Positions 17,711-24,518 of a DNA stretch of 64,000 bases are shown piece by piece (the first letter of the stretch is position 1; each line of letters starts with the position of its first letter). This stretch comes from Anaerococcus provencensis (GTDB taxonomy: Bacteria; Bacillota; Clostridia; Tissierellales; Peptoniphilaceae). The stretch is from NCBI RefSeq assembly GCF_000312365.2, contig NZ_HG003685.1:40502-104501 (forward strand), written 5' to 3'. Below the pieces are notes generated by a model, which was given only the letters and a program-made list of their open reading frames with translations, did not search any database and was not told the origin of the DNA. A program made the translations under genes and the position numbers.

Positions 17711-18964
17711 ATGTCAGGACTGCTAGAACAAATACTCAGTAGAGAAAACATGTTTGCAGCACTAAACAAAGTGAAAGCAAACAAAGGAGCAGAAGGAATA
17801 GATGGAATATCCACCGAAGAAATAGACCAATATCTTAAGAACAACTGGGTAGAAATTAGAGACAAAATTCGAAGAAGAAAGTATAAACCAAAACCGGTCA
17901 GAAGAGTAGAAATACCAAAACCAAATGGAGGTGTACGCAATCTAGGAATACCAACAATAGTAGACAGAGTCATAGAACAAGCAATTGCACAAGTTCTAAC
18001 ACCAATAGCAGAACCACACTTTAGTGATAATAGTTACGGTTTTAGACCAAATCGCAGAGCACAACAAGCGATAGTGAAATTGCTTGAATACTTTAATGAC
18101 GGATACACCTATATTGTAGACATAGATCTAGAGAAATTCTTTGACAACGTCCCACAAGACAAACTCATGACCTTGGTTCATAACCTCATACATGACCCAG
18201 ACACAGAATCTCTAATTAGGAAATATCTTAATGCAGGAGTAATGATAAAAGGAAAATATGAAGAAACACCCAAGGGAACACCACAAGGAGGTAATCTATC
18301 GCCCCTTCTAAGTAACATAATGCTAAACGAATTAGACAAAGAATTAGAAGCAAGAGGGCTACACTTTGTGAGATATGCAGACGACTGCGTAATAACTGTA
18401 GGAAGTAATGCAGCAGCTAACAGAGTAATGGCATCAGTAACAAAGTGGATAGAAAAGAAACTAGGACTAAAAGTAAATGCAACAAAATCTAAAGTTACAA
18501 AACCAAGAAAGCTAAAATATTTAGGATATGGTTTTTGGAAAGACAAAGAAGAATGGAAAGCAAGACCACACAAAGAATCAATCCAAAGATTCCAAAGAAA
18601 GTTGAAACAGTTAACAAAGAGAAGCTGGTCGGTAGCAATGACTTATCGAATCAACAGACTGAATCAAGTAATTAGAGGGTGGATAAGCTATTTTAGACTA
18701 GGAGATATGAAGACGGTCCTTAGAAAGATAGATGAACGACTTAGAACAAGAATGAGAATAGTCATATGGAAGCAGTGGAAGACTAGTGAAAAACGCCTAT
18801 GGGGACTTCGAAAGTTAGGAGTTCCGATGTGGATGGCAAAACAGTCAGTAGGATTTGGAGACCACTATCAAGCGGTTGCCAAAACCACAGGACTACATCA
18901 TATAAACAAAGAAATCCTCGCAAAGCGAGGACTTCAAAGTTGTTTGGATTATTATTTGAATTAA
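17711..18964 (+). CDS. ltrA: Group II intron reverse transcriptase/maturase
   Basis: 417 residues. RT domains: 'NKGAEGIDG' (RT1), 'RRVEIPKPNGGVRNLGIPT' (RT2), 'SYGFRPNR' (RT3), 'VDIDLEKFFDNV' (RT4), 'TPQGGNLSPLLSNIMLNELD' pieces (RT4-5) and the catalytic YADD at 222-225. A maturase X domain ('GWISYFRLGDMK', 'WKQWKT') follows. There is no C-terminal HNH endonuclease, as in class C. It resembles the highly processive RT of the Eubacterium rectale IIC intron. GGAG lies before the ATG. The protein looks intact. The IS256 copy lies one base after its stop codon. Confidence 0.96.
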   Translation: MSGLLEQILSRENMFAALNKVKANKGAEGIDGISTEEIDQYLKNNWVEIRDKIRRRKYKPKPVRRVEIPKPNGGVRNLGIPTIVDRVIEQAIAQVLTPIAEPHFSDNSYGFRPNRRAQQAIVKLLEYFNDGYTYIVDIDLEKFFDNVPQDKLMTLVHNLIHDPDTESLIRKYLNAGVMIKGKYEETPKGTPQGGNLSPLLSNIMLNELDKELEARGLHFVRYADDCVITVGSNAAANRVMASVTKWIEKKLGLKVNATKSKVTKPRKLKYLGYGFWKDKEEWKARPHKESIQRFQRKLKQLTKRSWSVAMTYRINRLNQVIRGWISYFRLGDMKTVLRKIDERLRTRMRIVIWKQWKTSEKRLWGLRKLGVPMWMAKQSVGFGDHYQAVAKTTGLHHINKEILAKRGLQSCLDYYLN

Positions 18965-18965
18965 A
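18958..18965 (+). repeat. Target duplication, left copy, of IS256 copy 1
   Basis: GAATTAAA, repeated exactly at 20440-20447. It includes the ltrA stop codon (TAA at 18962-18964). Confidence 0.92.
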
Positions 18966-18994
18966 GAGACTGTGTAAAATTTTGTGTATAGAAA

Positions 18995-19029
18995 CCTCCT
19001 GATTAGGGTAAAATCAACTAATCAGGAGG
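18995..19029 (+). promoter_or_regulatory. Hairpin hiding the transposase ribosome binding site (copy 1)
   Basis: CCTCCTGATTAG (18995-19006) is the exact reverse complement of CTAATCAGGAGG (19018-19029), with an 11-nt loop. The right arm contains AGGAGG, the SD of the transposase, 7 nt before its ATG. A transcript entering from outside would fold this stem and block translation. The same structure occurs at 20527-20561 in copy 2. Confidence 0.75.
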
Positions 19030-19036
19030 ATTTTTT

Positions 19037-20251
19037 ATGCCAAGAAAAAGGCCCGAATCAAGAGGAAGTAAGATAGCAAAAATGTTAATCGAAGAATACA
19101 AGCCTCAAAGCGCTCAAGACATTCAAGAAGTGTTAAAAGAACTTCTAGGAGACACTATGGAAGAACTTTTAAAGGCAGAACTTGATGAACATTTAGACTA
19201 TGAATATGGGGAAAAACCATTATCACTCAATACAAGAAACGGTTCAAGTAAAAAAACTGTTAAATCATCCTATGGAAATATAGATTTAAATATTCCAAGA
19301 GATAGAGAAGGATCTTTTGAACCACAAGCATTAAAAAAGTACGAAAAAGATATATCTAATATAGAAAACCAGATAATATCGATGTACGCAAAAGGGATGA
19401 CCACAAGAGATATATCAAGTCATATCAAAGATATTTATGGATTTGGCATATCTGAAACAATGGTAAGCAAAATAACCAACAAAATACTACCAACCATAGA
19501 AGAATGGCAAAATAGACCATTAGAAAAAGTCTACCCTATGGTATTCCTAGACGCTATACACTACCATGTAAGAGAAAACAACATAGTAGTCAAGAAAGCA
19601 GTATACATTGCATTAGGATACAATCTTGAAGGTTTCAAAGAAATACTAGGAATGTGGGTAGGAGAGAATGAATCAAGCAAATATTGGCTTTTAGTATTAA
19701 ATCAGCTAAAAGAAAGAGGCCTTGATGATATACTAATAATATCGACAGACAACCTACCTGGCTTTAGCCAAGCCATAGAAGCAGTATATCCAAAAGCAGA
19801 AATACAAAAATGCATAATCCATCAAATAAGAAACTCAACAAAATATGTATCCTACAAAGACATAAAAGAATTAATGAAAGACTTAAAAGCAGTATACAAA
19901 GCACCAACAGAAGACTTAGCCCTAACTAATCTAGGCATCTTTGAAGAAAAATGGGCTAAGAAATATCCTATGTGCGTAAGCTCTTGGAAAAACAACTGGA
20001 CAGAACTATCCACGTATTTCAAATATCCAGAAGGAATAAGAAAACTAATATACACAACAAATGCCATGGAAAACTTCAATAGACAACTAAGAAAAGTTAC
20101 TAAAAACAAGACCATATTTCCAAATGACTATGCTCTACAAAAAAGTTTGTATTTAGCAATGGTAGATGCCTCAAGTAAATGGACAAGCAGAATACGTGGC
20201 TGGGATCAAATCTTATCACAATTATCAATATTTTTTGAAGGGAGGTTTTAA
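19037..20251 (+). CDS. IS256-family (mutator-type) transposase, intact
   Basis: 404 residues. The DDE triad fits the family: Asp172 in 'VFLDAIHYHVR', Asp238 in 'ISTDNLPGFSQAI' and Glu345 in 'NAMENFNRQLRK', with the conserved 'CIIHQIRNS' (C-x2-H) between the last two. The N-terminus has the family's helix-rich DNA-binding part and 'TVKSSYGNIDLNIPRDR'. The SD AGGAGG lies in a stable hairpin. It is identical to copy 2 except for a contraction in an A-run and at least one T/C change. Confidence 0.96.
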   Translation: MPRKRPESRGSKIAKMLIEEYKPQSAQDIQEVLKELLGDTMEELLKAELDEHLDYEYGEKPLSLNTRNGSSKKTVKSSYGNIDLNIPRDREGSFEPQALKKYEKDISNIENQIISMYAKGMTTRDISSHIKDIYGFGISETMVSKITNKILPTIEEWQNRPLEKVYPMVFLDAIHYHVRENNIVVKKAVYIALGYNLEGFKEILGMWVGENESSKYWLLVLNQLKERGLDDILIISTDNLPGFSQAIEAVYPKAEIQKCIIHQIRNSTKYVSYKDIKELMKDLKAVYKAPTEDLALTNLGIFEEKWAKKYPMCVSSWKNNWTELSTYFKYPEGIRKLIYTTNAMENFNRQLRKVTKNKTIFPNDYALQKSLYLAMVDASSKWTSRIRGWDQILSQLSIFFEGRF

Positions 20252-20439
20252 ATAAGTAAAAAAATCGAGTATAAAATCTGCTGTAAATTTTCATGAAAAT
20301 TTGACAGTTTATTAAAGTTGTGTAAAATTAAGACAAGCTCCATTCCTATAGGAATGGACATATATTGATACATAAAAAATGTATCAACCCTTACCCTTAC
20401 TCAGGATTTAGGTTGATACACAAAATTATTTACATATCC
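20252..20439 (+). repeat. Palindrome-rich right tail of IS256 copy 1
   Basis: It holds an 18-bp palindrome at 20285-20302 (aaattttcatgaaaattt), another at 20340-20357 (ccattcctataggaatgg), a 9-bp hairpin at 20365-20387 (ttgatacat/atgtatcaa) and the right inverted repeat (20410-20439). It also holds an 11-bp direct repeat of the left end (tgtgtaaaatt at 18971-18981 and 20319-20329). No ORF is present. The same tail is at 21783-21970 in copy 2. Confidence 0.8.
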
Positions 20440-20447
20440 GAATTAAA
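20440..20447 (+). repeat. Target duplication, right copy, of IS256 copy 1
   Basis: GAATTAAA, matching 18958-18965. The intron resumes here and its domain V follows directly. Confidence 0.92.
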
Positions 20448-20478
20448 CCGCTGTATGCCGAACGGCACGTACAGTGGT
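20447..20478 (+). ncRNA. Group II intron domain V
   Basis: Hairpin accgctgta (20447-20455) / tacagtggt (20470-20478), upper stem tgccg/cggca, and a two-base bulge (cg, 20468-20469). The CGC triad at 20449-20451 is the class C version of the usual AGC. Confidence 0.85.
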
Positions 20479-20489
20479 GTGAGAGGGGC

Positions 20490-20497
20490 TACATGTT
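20490..20497 (+). repeat. Target duplication, left copy, of IS256 copy 2
   Basis: TACATGTT, repeated exactly at 21971-21978. The site is the terminal loop of intron domain VI. Confidence 0.92.
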
Positions 20498-20526
20498 GAG
20501 ACTGTGTAAAATTTTGTGTATAGAAA

Positions 20527-20561
20527 CCTCCTGATTAGGGTAAAATCAACTAATCAGGAGG
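20527..20561 (+). promoter_or_regulatory. Hairpin hiding the transposase ribosome binding site (copy 2)
   Basis: Same 12-bp inverted repeat and 11-nt loop as in copy 1, with AGGAGG in the right arm. Confidence 0.7.
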
Positions 20562-20568
20562 ATTTTTT

Positions 20569-21782
20569 ATGCCAAGAAAAAGGCCCGAATCAAGAGGAAG
20601 TAAGATAGCAAAAATGTTAATCGAAGAATACAAGCCTCAAAGCGCTCAAGACATTCAAGAAGTGTTAAAAGAACTTCTAGGAGACACTATGGAAGAACTT
20701 TTAAAGGCAGAACTTGATGAACATTTAGACTATGAATATGGGGAAAAACCATTATCACTCAATACAAGAAACGGTTCAAGTAAAAAACTGTTAAATCATC
20801 CTATGGAAATATAGATTTAAATATTCCAAGAGATAGAGAAGGATCCTTTGAACCACAAGCATTAAAAAAGTACGAAAAAGATATATCTAATATAGAAAAC
20901 CAGATAATATCGATGTACGCAAAAGGGATGACCACAAGAGATATATCAAGTCATATCAAAGATATTTATGGATTTGGCATATCTGAAACAATGGTAAGCA
21001 AAATAACCAACAAAATACTACCAACCATAGAAGAATGGCAAAATAGACCATTAGAAAAAGTCTACCCTATGGTATTCCTAGACGCTATACACTACCATGT
21101 AAGAGAAAACAACATAGTAGTCAAGAAAGCAGTATACATTGCATTAGGATACAATCTTGAAGGTTTCAAAGAAATACTAGGAATGTGGGTAGGAGAGAAT
21201 GAATCAAGCAAATATTGGCTTTTAGTATTAAATCAGCTAAAAGAAAGAGGCCTTGATGATATACTAATAATATCGACAGACAACCTACCTGGCTTTAGCC
21301 AAGCCATAGAAGCAGTATATCCAAAAGCAGAAATACAAAAATGCATAATCCATCAAATAAGAAACTCAACAAAATATGTATCCTACAAAGACATAAAAGA
21401 ATTAATGAAAGACTTAAAAGCAGTATACAAAGCACCAACAGAAGACTTAGCCCTAACTAATCTAGGCATCTTTGAAGAAAAATGGGCTAAGAAATATCCT
21501 ATGTGCGTAAGCTCTTGGAAAAACAACTGGACAGAACTATCCACGTATTTCAAATATCCAGAAGGAATAAGAAAACTAATATACACAACAAATGCCATGG
21601 AAAACTTCAATAGACAACTAAGAAAAGTTACTAAAAACAAGACCATATTTCCAAATGACTATGCTCTACAAAAAAGTTTGTATTTAGCAATGGTAGATGC
21701 CTCAAGTAAATGGACAAGCAGAATACGTGGCTGGGATCAAATCTTATCACAATTATCAATATTTTTTGAAGGGAGGTTTTAA
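20569..21782 (+). pseudogene. IS256-family transposase, frameshifted copy
   Basis: The first 72 codons match copy 1. An A-run of seven (19250-19256 in copy 1) is six here (20782-20787). This shifts the frame and gives a stop at 20812-20814 after 81 residues. The rest, including all three DDE residues, continues in another frame to 21782. A full-length protein would need a +1-type recoding event, which is not expected because copy 1 is in frame. It can probably be moved only by the protein from copy 1. Confidence 0.93.
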
Positions 21783-21970
21783 ATAAGTAAAAAAATCGAG
21801 TATAAAATCTGCTGTAAATTTTCATGAAAATTTGACAGTTTATTAAAGTTGTGTAAAATTAAGACAAGCTCCATTCCTATAGGAATGGACATATATTGAT
21901 ACATAAAAAATGTATCAACCCTTACCCTTACTCAGGATTTAGGTTGATACACAAAATTATTTACATATCC

Positions 21971-21978
21971 TACATGTT
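21971..21978 (+). repeat. Target duplication, right copy, of IS256 copy 2
   Basis: TACATGTT, matching 20490-20497. The second arm of domain VI and the intron 3' end follow. Confidence 0.92.
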
Positions 21979-22006
21979 AGCTCCTACTCGATCTTTATTA
22001 TTTAAA

Positions 22007-22279
22007 TTAGTTATTTCCTTTTGCGTCATCAGCTGCATCGTCAGCGTCTGTTGCATCTTTTGCTGCATCATCAGCTTTTTCAGCTGCATCGTCAGCTTCT
22101 TTTGCTGCGTCATCAGCTTTTTCAGCTGCATCGTCAGCTGCTTTATCAGCTTCGTCTTTTGCTGGTTCTTCTACTGCTGGTTCTGTTGTTGTTTCTGCTG
22201 GTTTTTCTTCAGTTTTGTTACCACAACCTGCAAATGCGAATGTACCGGCTAAAGCTAATGCTAATAATTTTTTATTCAT
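22007..22279 (-). CDS. Small lipoprotein with Ala/Asp/Lys repeats
   Basis: 90 residues. The signal peptide ends in the lipobox FAGC (Cys19), so it should be lipid-anchored. After a short Thr/Glu/Pro-rich linker come repeats built from 'ADDAAEK' and 'ADDAAKE' units (about residues 45-88), nearly all Ala, Asp, Lys and Glu. They should form a soluble amphipathic helix or coiled coil, similar in composition to LEA-like/hydrophilin proteins. The ATG at 22279 is chosen because AAGGAG lies 8 nt before it. It has a textbook sigma-A promoter. Its downstream side faces the group II intron insertion. Confidence 0.82.
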   Translation of the reverse strand: MNKKLLALALAGTFAFAGCGNKTEEKPAETTTEPAVEEPAKDEADKAADDAAEKADDAAKEADDAAEKADDAAKDATDADDAADDAKGNN

Positions 22280-22309
22280 TATTTTCTCCTTTCTTCCTTT
22301 GTGATGATA

Positions 22310-22338
22310 ATTATATTTCTTCATAAGCCAAATGTCAA
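22310..22338 (-). promoter_or_regulatory. Consensus promoter of the small lipoprotein gene
   Basis: On the minus strand TTGACA (22338-22333), 17 nt, TATAAT (22315-22310): a perfect match at ideal spacing, which suggests high expression. Confidence 0.85.
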
Positions 22339-22368
22339 AGTTATATATAAATCATAAATAAATATAAA

Positions 22369-22396
22369 AAAAGCTCCTATTTTCATAAGAGCTTTT
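22369..22396 (-). terminator. Terminator of the 5'-nucleotidase gene
   Basis: AAAAGCTC (22369-22376) / GAGCTTTT (22389-22396). Reading on the minus strand the stem is followed by a T run (complement of the A run at 22366-22372). Confidence 0.75.
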
Positions 22397-22401
22397 AGTA
22401 A

Positions 22402-24336
22402 CTATTTGCTTATATCTGTCATTCTTCCATCTGTGCTTGGATTTATAGTTCCATTTGCTTTGATAGCTTCTTCGAATATATCAGAGATAAGTCCTCTTTC
22501 TTCGCTTCTAGTTTTTCCTTTAAACATTTCGTATCCATCTCCACCAATAGCCATAAAGTCATTAGTTGCTAGTGAGTAAGTTTTGTTTGGGTCAAGAGCT
22601 TCGCCATTAACTAATACTTCTGTTACTTTACTGCCGGCTTCTTTGCCTGAATCATATTTTACTGTCATACCAGCTATTTGTGGGAATTTACCAGCTTCGT
22701 TTGGTGTATCTGTTAGTCCGTGTTCTAGAGCAGCTAGGATATCAGCACCTGTAACTTCGATTTTTACTAGGAAGTTGGTGAATGGGAATACTGTAAGTAC
22801 ATCGCCTTTTGTAATGTCACCTTTAACTATAGATTCTCTGATTCCACCACCATTAGTGATTGTGACATCTGCGCCGATTGAATCTTTCATAGCATCAGCG
22901 ATGAAGTCACCTAGGTTAGTTTCTTTTGTTCTAACATTGCCACGAACACCGTCAAGGTCAACATCTGTCATACCAACTTTTTGGCTTAATACATCTTTAT
23001 TTGCATCGTTGTATTTATTAATTACATCAAGAATTTCTTGGTTAGCATTGATGTGTTGCATTTTTTTGTATGGGTGAAGTTTAGCAAATTTAGCATTAAC
23101 CTTATTATCCTTGTCCACAAGAAGTGTCACTTCGCCAAGGTTATAGCCGTGTGCTCCTGTTTGTGCAATAAGGGTTGTTTTTTCGATTTTTCCTTCGTCA
23201 AGTTGGCTGTGAGAGTGACCATCTATGATTACATCGATTCCATCAACATTGTCAGCAACTTTTGTAGATGTATCTTCACTTTCTTCGTCTATACCAAGAT
23301 GAGATAGACAAACAACTATGTCAGCACCATTAGCCTTTAAGTTTTCAACTTCTTTTTTTGCTACTTCTACTGGATCTTCAAATGTTAATCCTTCGGTATT
23401 TACTGGAGAAGACTTTGTCTTAGTTTCTGGAGTGGAAAGTCCGAATATACCAACTTTAACACCATTTATTTCAACAATTTGACTGCCGTCAAGGATTTGA
23501 TTTCCATTTTCATCAACTACATTAGAGCCAAGGATTGGATAATTGGCAAGGTCTTTCAATTCTAAAAGTTTCTTGTAGCCGTAGTTATAGTCGTGGTTAC
23601 CAGCTGTCATAGCTGTAAGGCCCATTTTATTTACTGCTTCTACAACACTCTGTCCTTGGGCAATATTTGCAAAGATTGTTCCGTGTAATGTATCTCCAGC
23701 ATCTAGGAGGAGGGCATTATCATTTACATTTTTGTAATCATAGAAAGTTTTGATTTTAGCATAGCCGATCTCACCATTTTTTGCGTTTTCTTCAACTCTG
23801 CCGTGTGTATCATTGTAGTGGATTAGACTTATTTGTTTTAAGCCACGCATAGAATAAAGAAGATTAGTAGCTTCACTATTTTCTGGGATAGATGAATTTA
23901 ATAGTTCTGTTAATGAACCTTTGATAGACTCAACTGTTTTTGGAGTAAGGTCAAAGAGCATAAATATAGCTTCTTGATAAACTTGGTTATCAAAAACTGA
24001 TTGATCCAAATCTTTAATAGTTTTGGATTCGTTAGCTCTTTCTGGTCTGATGCTTTCAATCACATCTTTACTTTCTGCAAGAAGGGCATCTGATTCAGCA
24101 ATTTTTTGATTGAGAGAATCTTTGATATTTGCTGTTGTAGCAGGTGCATCTTTTAGTAACATTTTGCTTGCTTTATTAACAACACTGTTGTTGAAGTATG
24201 AATTTTCAAATTCTACTTTTTCTGCCTCAGTCAAACTTGCTGCATAAGCAGGATTAAGTCCAGCAAACAAGCTTGTAAAGGTAAATGCTGTAGTAAAAGC
24301 AAGTGTAAATAATAATTTTGAATTTTTGTTTTGCAT
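22402..24336 (-). CDS. Secreted 5'-nucleotidase (UshA/metallophosphatase family)
   Basis: 644 residues. The signal peptide runs to about 'AYA' at residue 32. A 130-residue helical region unique to this protein follows. The metallophosphatase domain starts with 'IHYNDTHGR' (Asp176, His178), then 'LLDAGDTLHG', 'TAGNHDYNYG', 'CLSHLG' and 'IDGHSHS'. The C-terminal 5'-nucleotidase domain contains 'NGGGIRESI' and 'FPFTN' and ends with 'ATNDFMAIGGDGYEMF'. It likely dephosphorylates extracellular nucleotides to nucleosides. There is no LPXTG anchor, so it is secreted or held by other contacts. AGGAGG precedes the start. Confidence 0.93.
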   Translation of the reverse strand: MQNKNSKLLFTLAFTTAFTFTSLFAGLNPAYAASLTEAEKVEFENSYFNNSVVNKASKMLLKDAPATTANIKDSLNQKIAESDALLAESKDVIESIRPERANESKTIKDLDQSVFDNQVYQEAIFMLFDLTPKTVESIKGSLTELLNSSIPENSEATNLLYSMRGLKQISLIHYNDTHGRVEENAKNGEIGYAKIKTFYDYKNVNDNALLLDAGDTLHGTIFANIAQGQSVVEAVNKMGLTAMTAGNHDYNYGYKKLLELKDLANYPILGSNVVDENGNQILDGSQIVEINGVKVGIFGLSTPETKTKSSPVNTEGLTFEDPVEVAKKEVENLKANGADIVVCLSHLGIDEESEDTSTKVADNVDGIDVIIDGHSHSQLDEGKIEKTTLIAQTGAHGYNLGEVTLLVDKDNKVNAKFAKLHPYKKMQHINANQEILDVINKYNDANKDVLSQKVGMTDVDLDGVRGNVRTKETNLGDFIADAMKDSIGADVTITNGGGIRESIVKGDITKGDVLTVFPFTNFLVKIEVTGADILAALEHGLTDTPNEAGKFPQIAGMTVKYDSGKEAGSKVTEVLVNGEALDPNKTYSLATNDFMAIGGDGYEMFKGKTRSEERGLISDIFEEAIKANGTINPSTDGRMTDISK

Positions 24337-24367
24337 ATTTCCTCCTAATATATTTATTTACACTTCT

Positions 24368-24396
24368 ATCATATAAAGTAAGTAAATATTTTGCAA
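24368..24396 (-). promoter_or_regulatory. Promoter of the 5'-nucleotidase gene
   Basis: On the minus strand TTGCAA (24396-24391), 17 nt, TATGAT (24373-24368), about 30 nt before the start codon. Confidence 0.6.
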
Positions 24397-24518
24397 GTAA
24401 TACTTGTAAAAAAAGTTGATATTTTCTTATCATATAAATTTTCGTAGATCCTAAATAATAGGGCAGTTTACTATAAGTCAAAGTATAATGATAAATAAGG
24501 GTAAAAAGGAGGGGACTT

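Larger units (their letters stand above)
18966..20439 (+). mobile_element. IS256-family insertion sequence, copy 1 (intact)
   Basis: 1,474 bp, bounded by the duplicated GAATTAAA. The end is defined by comparison with copy 2: both share gagactgtgtaaa... at the left and ...ttacatatcc at the right, with unrelated flanks. The terminal inverted repeat is imperfect: the left 32 bases and the inverted right 30 bases share ATTTTGTGTAT and AACCT with gaps. The element has a hairpin over the transposase SD and a 188-bp non-coding right tail rich in palindromes. Confidence 0.93.
20498..21970 (+). mobile_element. IS256-family insertion sequence, copy 2 (transposase frameshifted)
   Basis: 1,473 bp, one base shorter than copy 1 and otherwise almost identical, bounded by TACATGTT. 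It lies 50 bp after copy 1 in the same orientation. It is a separate insertion, since its target duplication differs. The near-identity implies very recent movement. Confidence 0.93.
17203..21992 (+). mobile_element. Group IIC intron carrying two nested IS256-family insertions
   Basis: The 5' end (gtatgacggg, 17203) lies just after the capA terminator, the insertion preference of class C introns. About 500 nt of structured domain I-III sequence precede the intron-encoded protein (17711-18964). Domain V is at 20447-20478, with stem accgctgta/tacagtggt, a CG bulge, tgccg/cggca and the CGC triad (20449-20451) found in IIC introns. Domain VI is split: aggggcta (20484-20491) and tagctcct (21978-21985), then actcgat to the probable 3' end at 21992. 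Without the two IS copies and their duplications the intron is about 1.83 kb, normal for the class. Exact splice sites are inferred. Confidence 0.85.

Noticed and set aside
17186-17973. Minus-strand ORFs of 148 and 165 codons across the intron 5' region
   Set aside because: They run antisense through structured intron RNA domains and the maturase start; no SD and no protein family resemblance.
19852-21825. Pairs of identical minus-strand ORFs (87 and 64 codons) in both IS copies
   Set aside because: Their identity only reflects the duplicated IS. They are antisense to the transposase and lack SD sequences.
22021-22150. Regular repeats considered as a CRISPR array
   Set aside because: Repeat units are 21 bp multiples in frame with codons, with no unique spacers; they encode the ADDAAEK protein repeats.
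21896-22326. Plus-strand ORFs rich in Cys/Phe/Ser or Leu/His opposite the small lipoprotein
   Set aside because: The odd composition comes from reading the Ala/Asp/Lys repeat DNA on the wrong strand.
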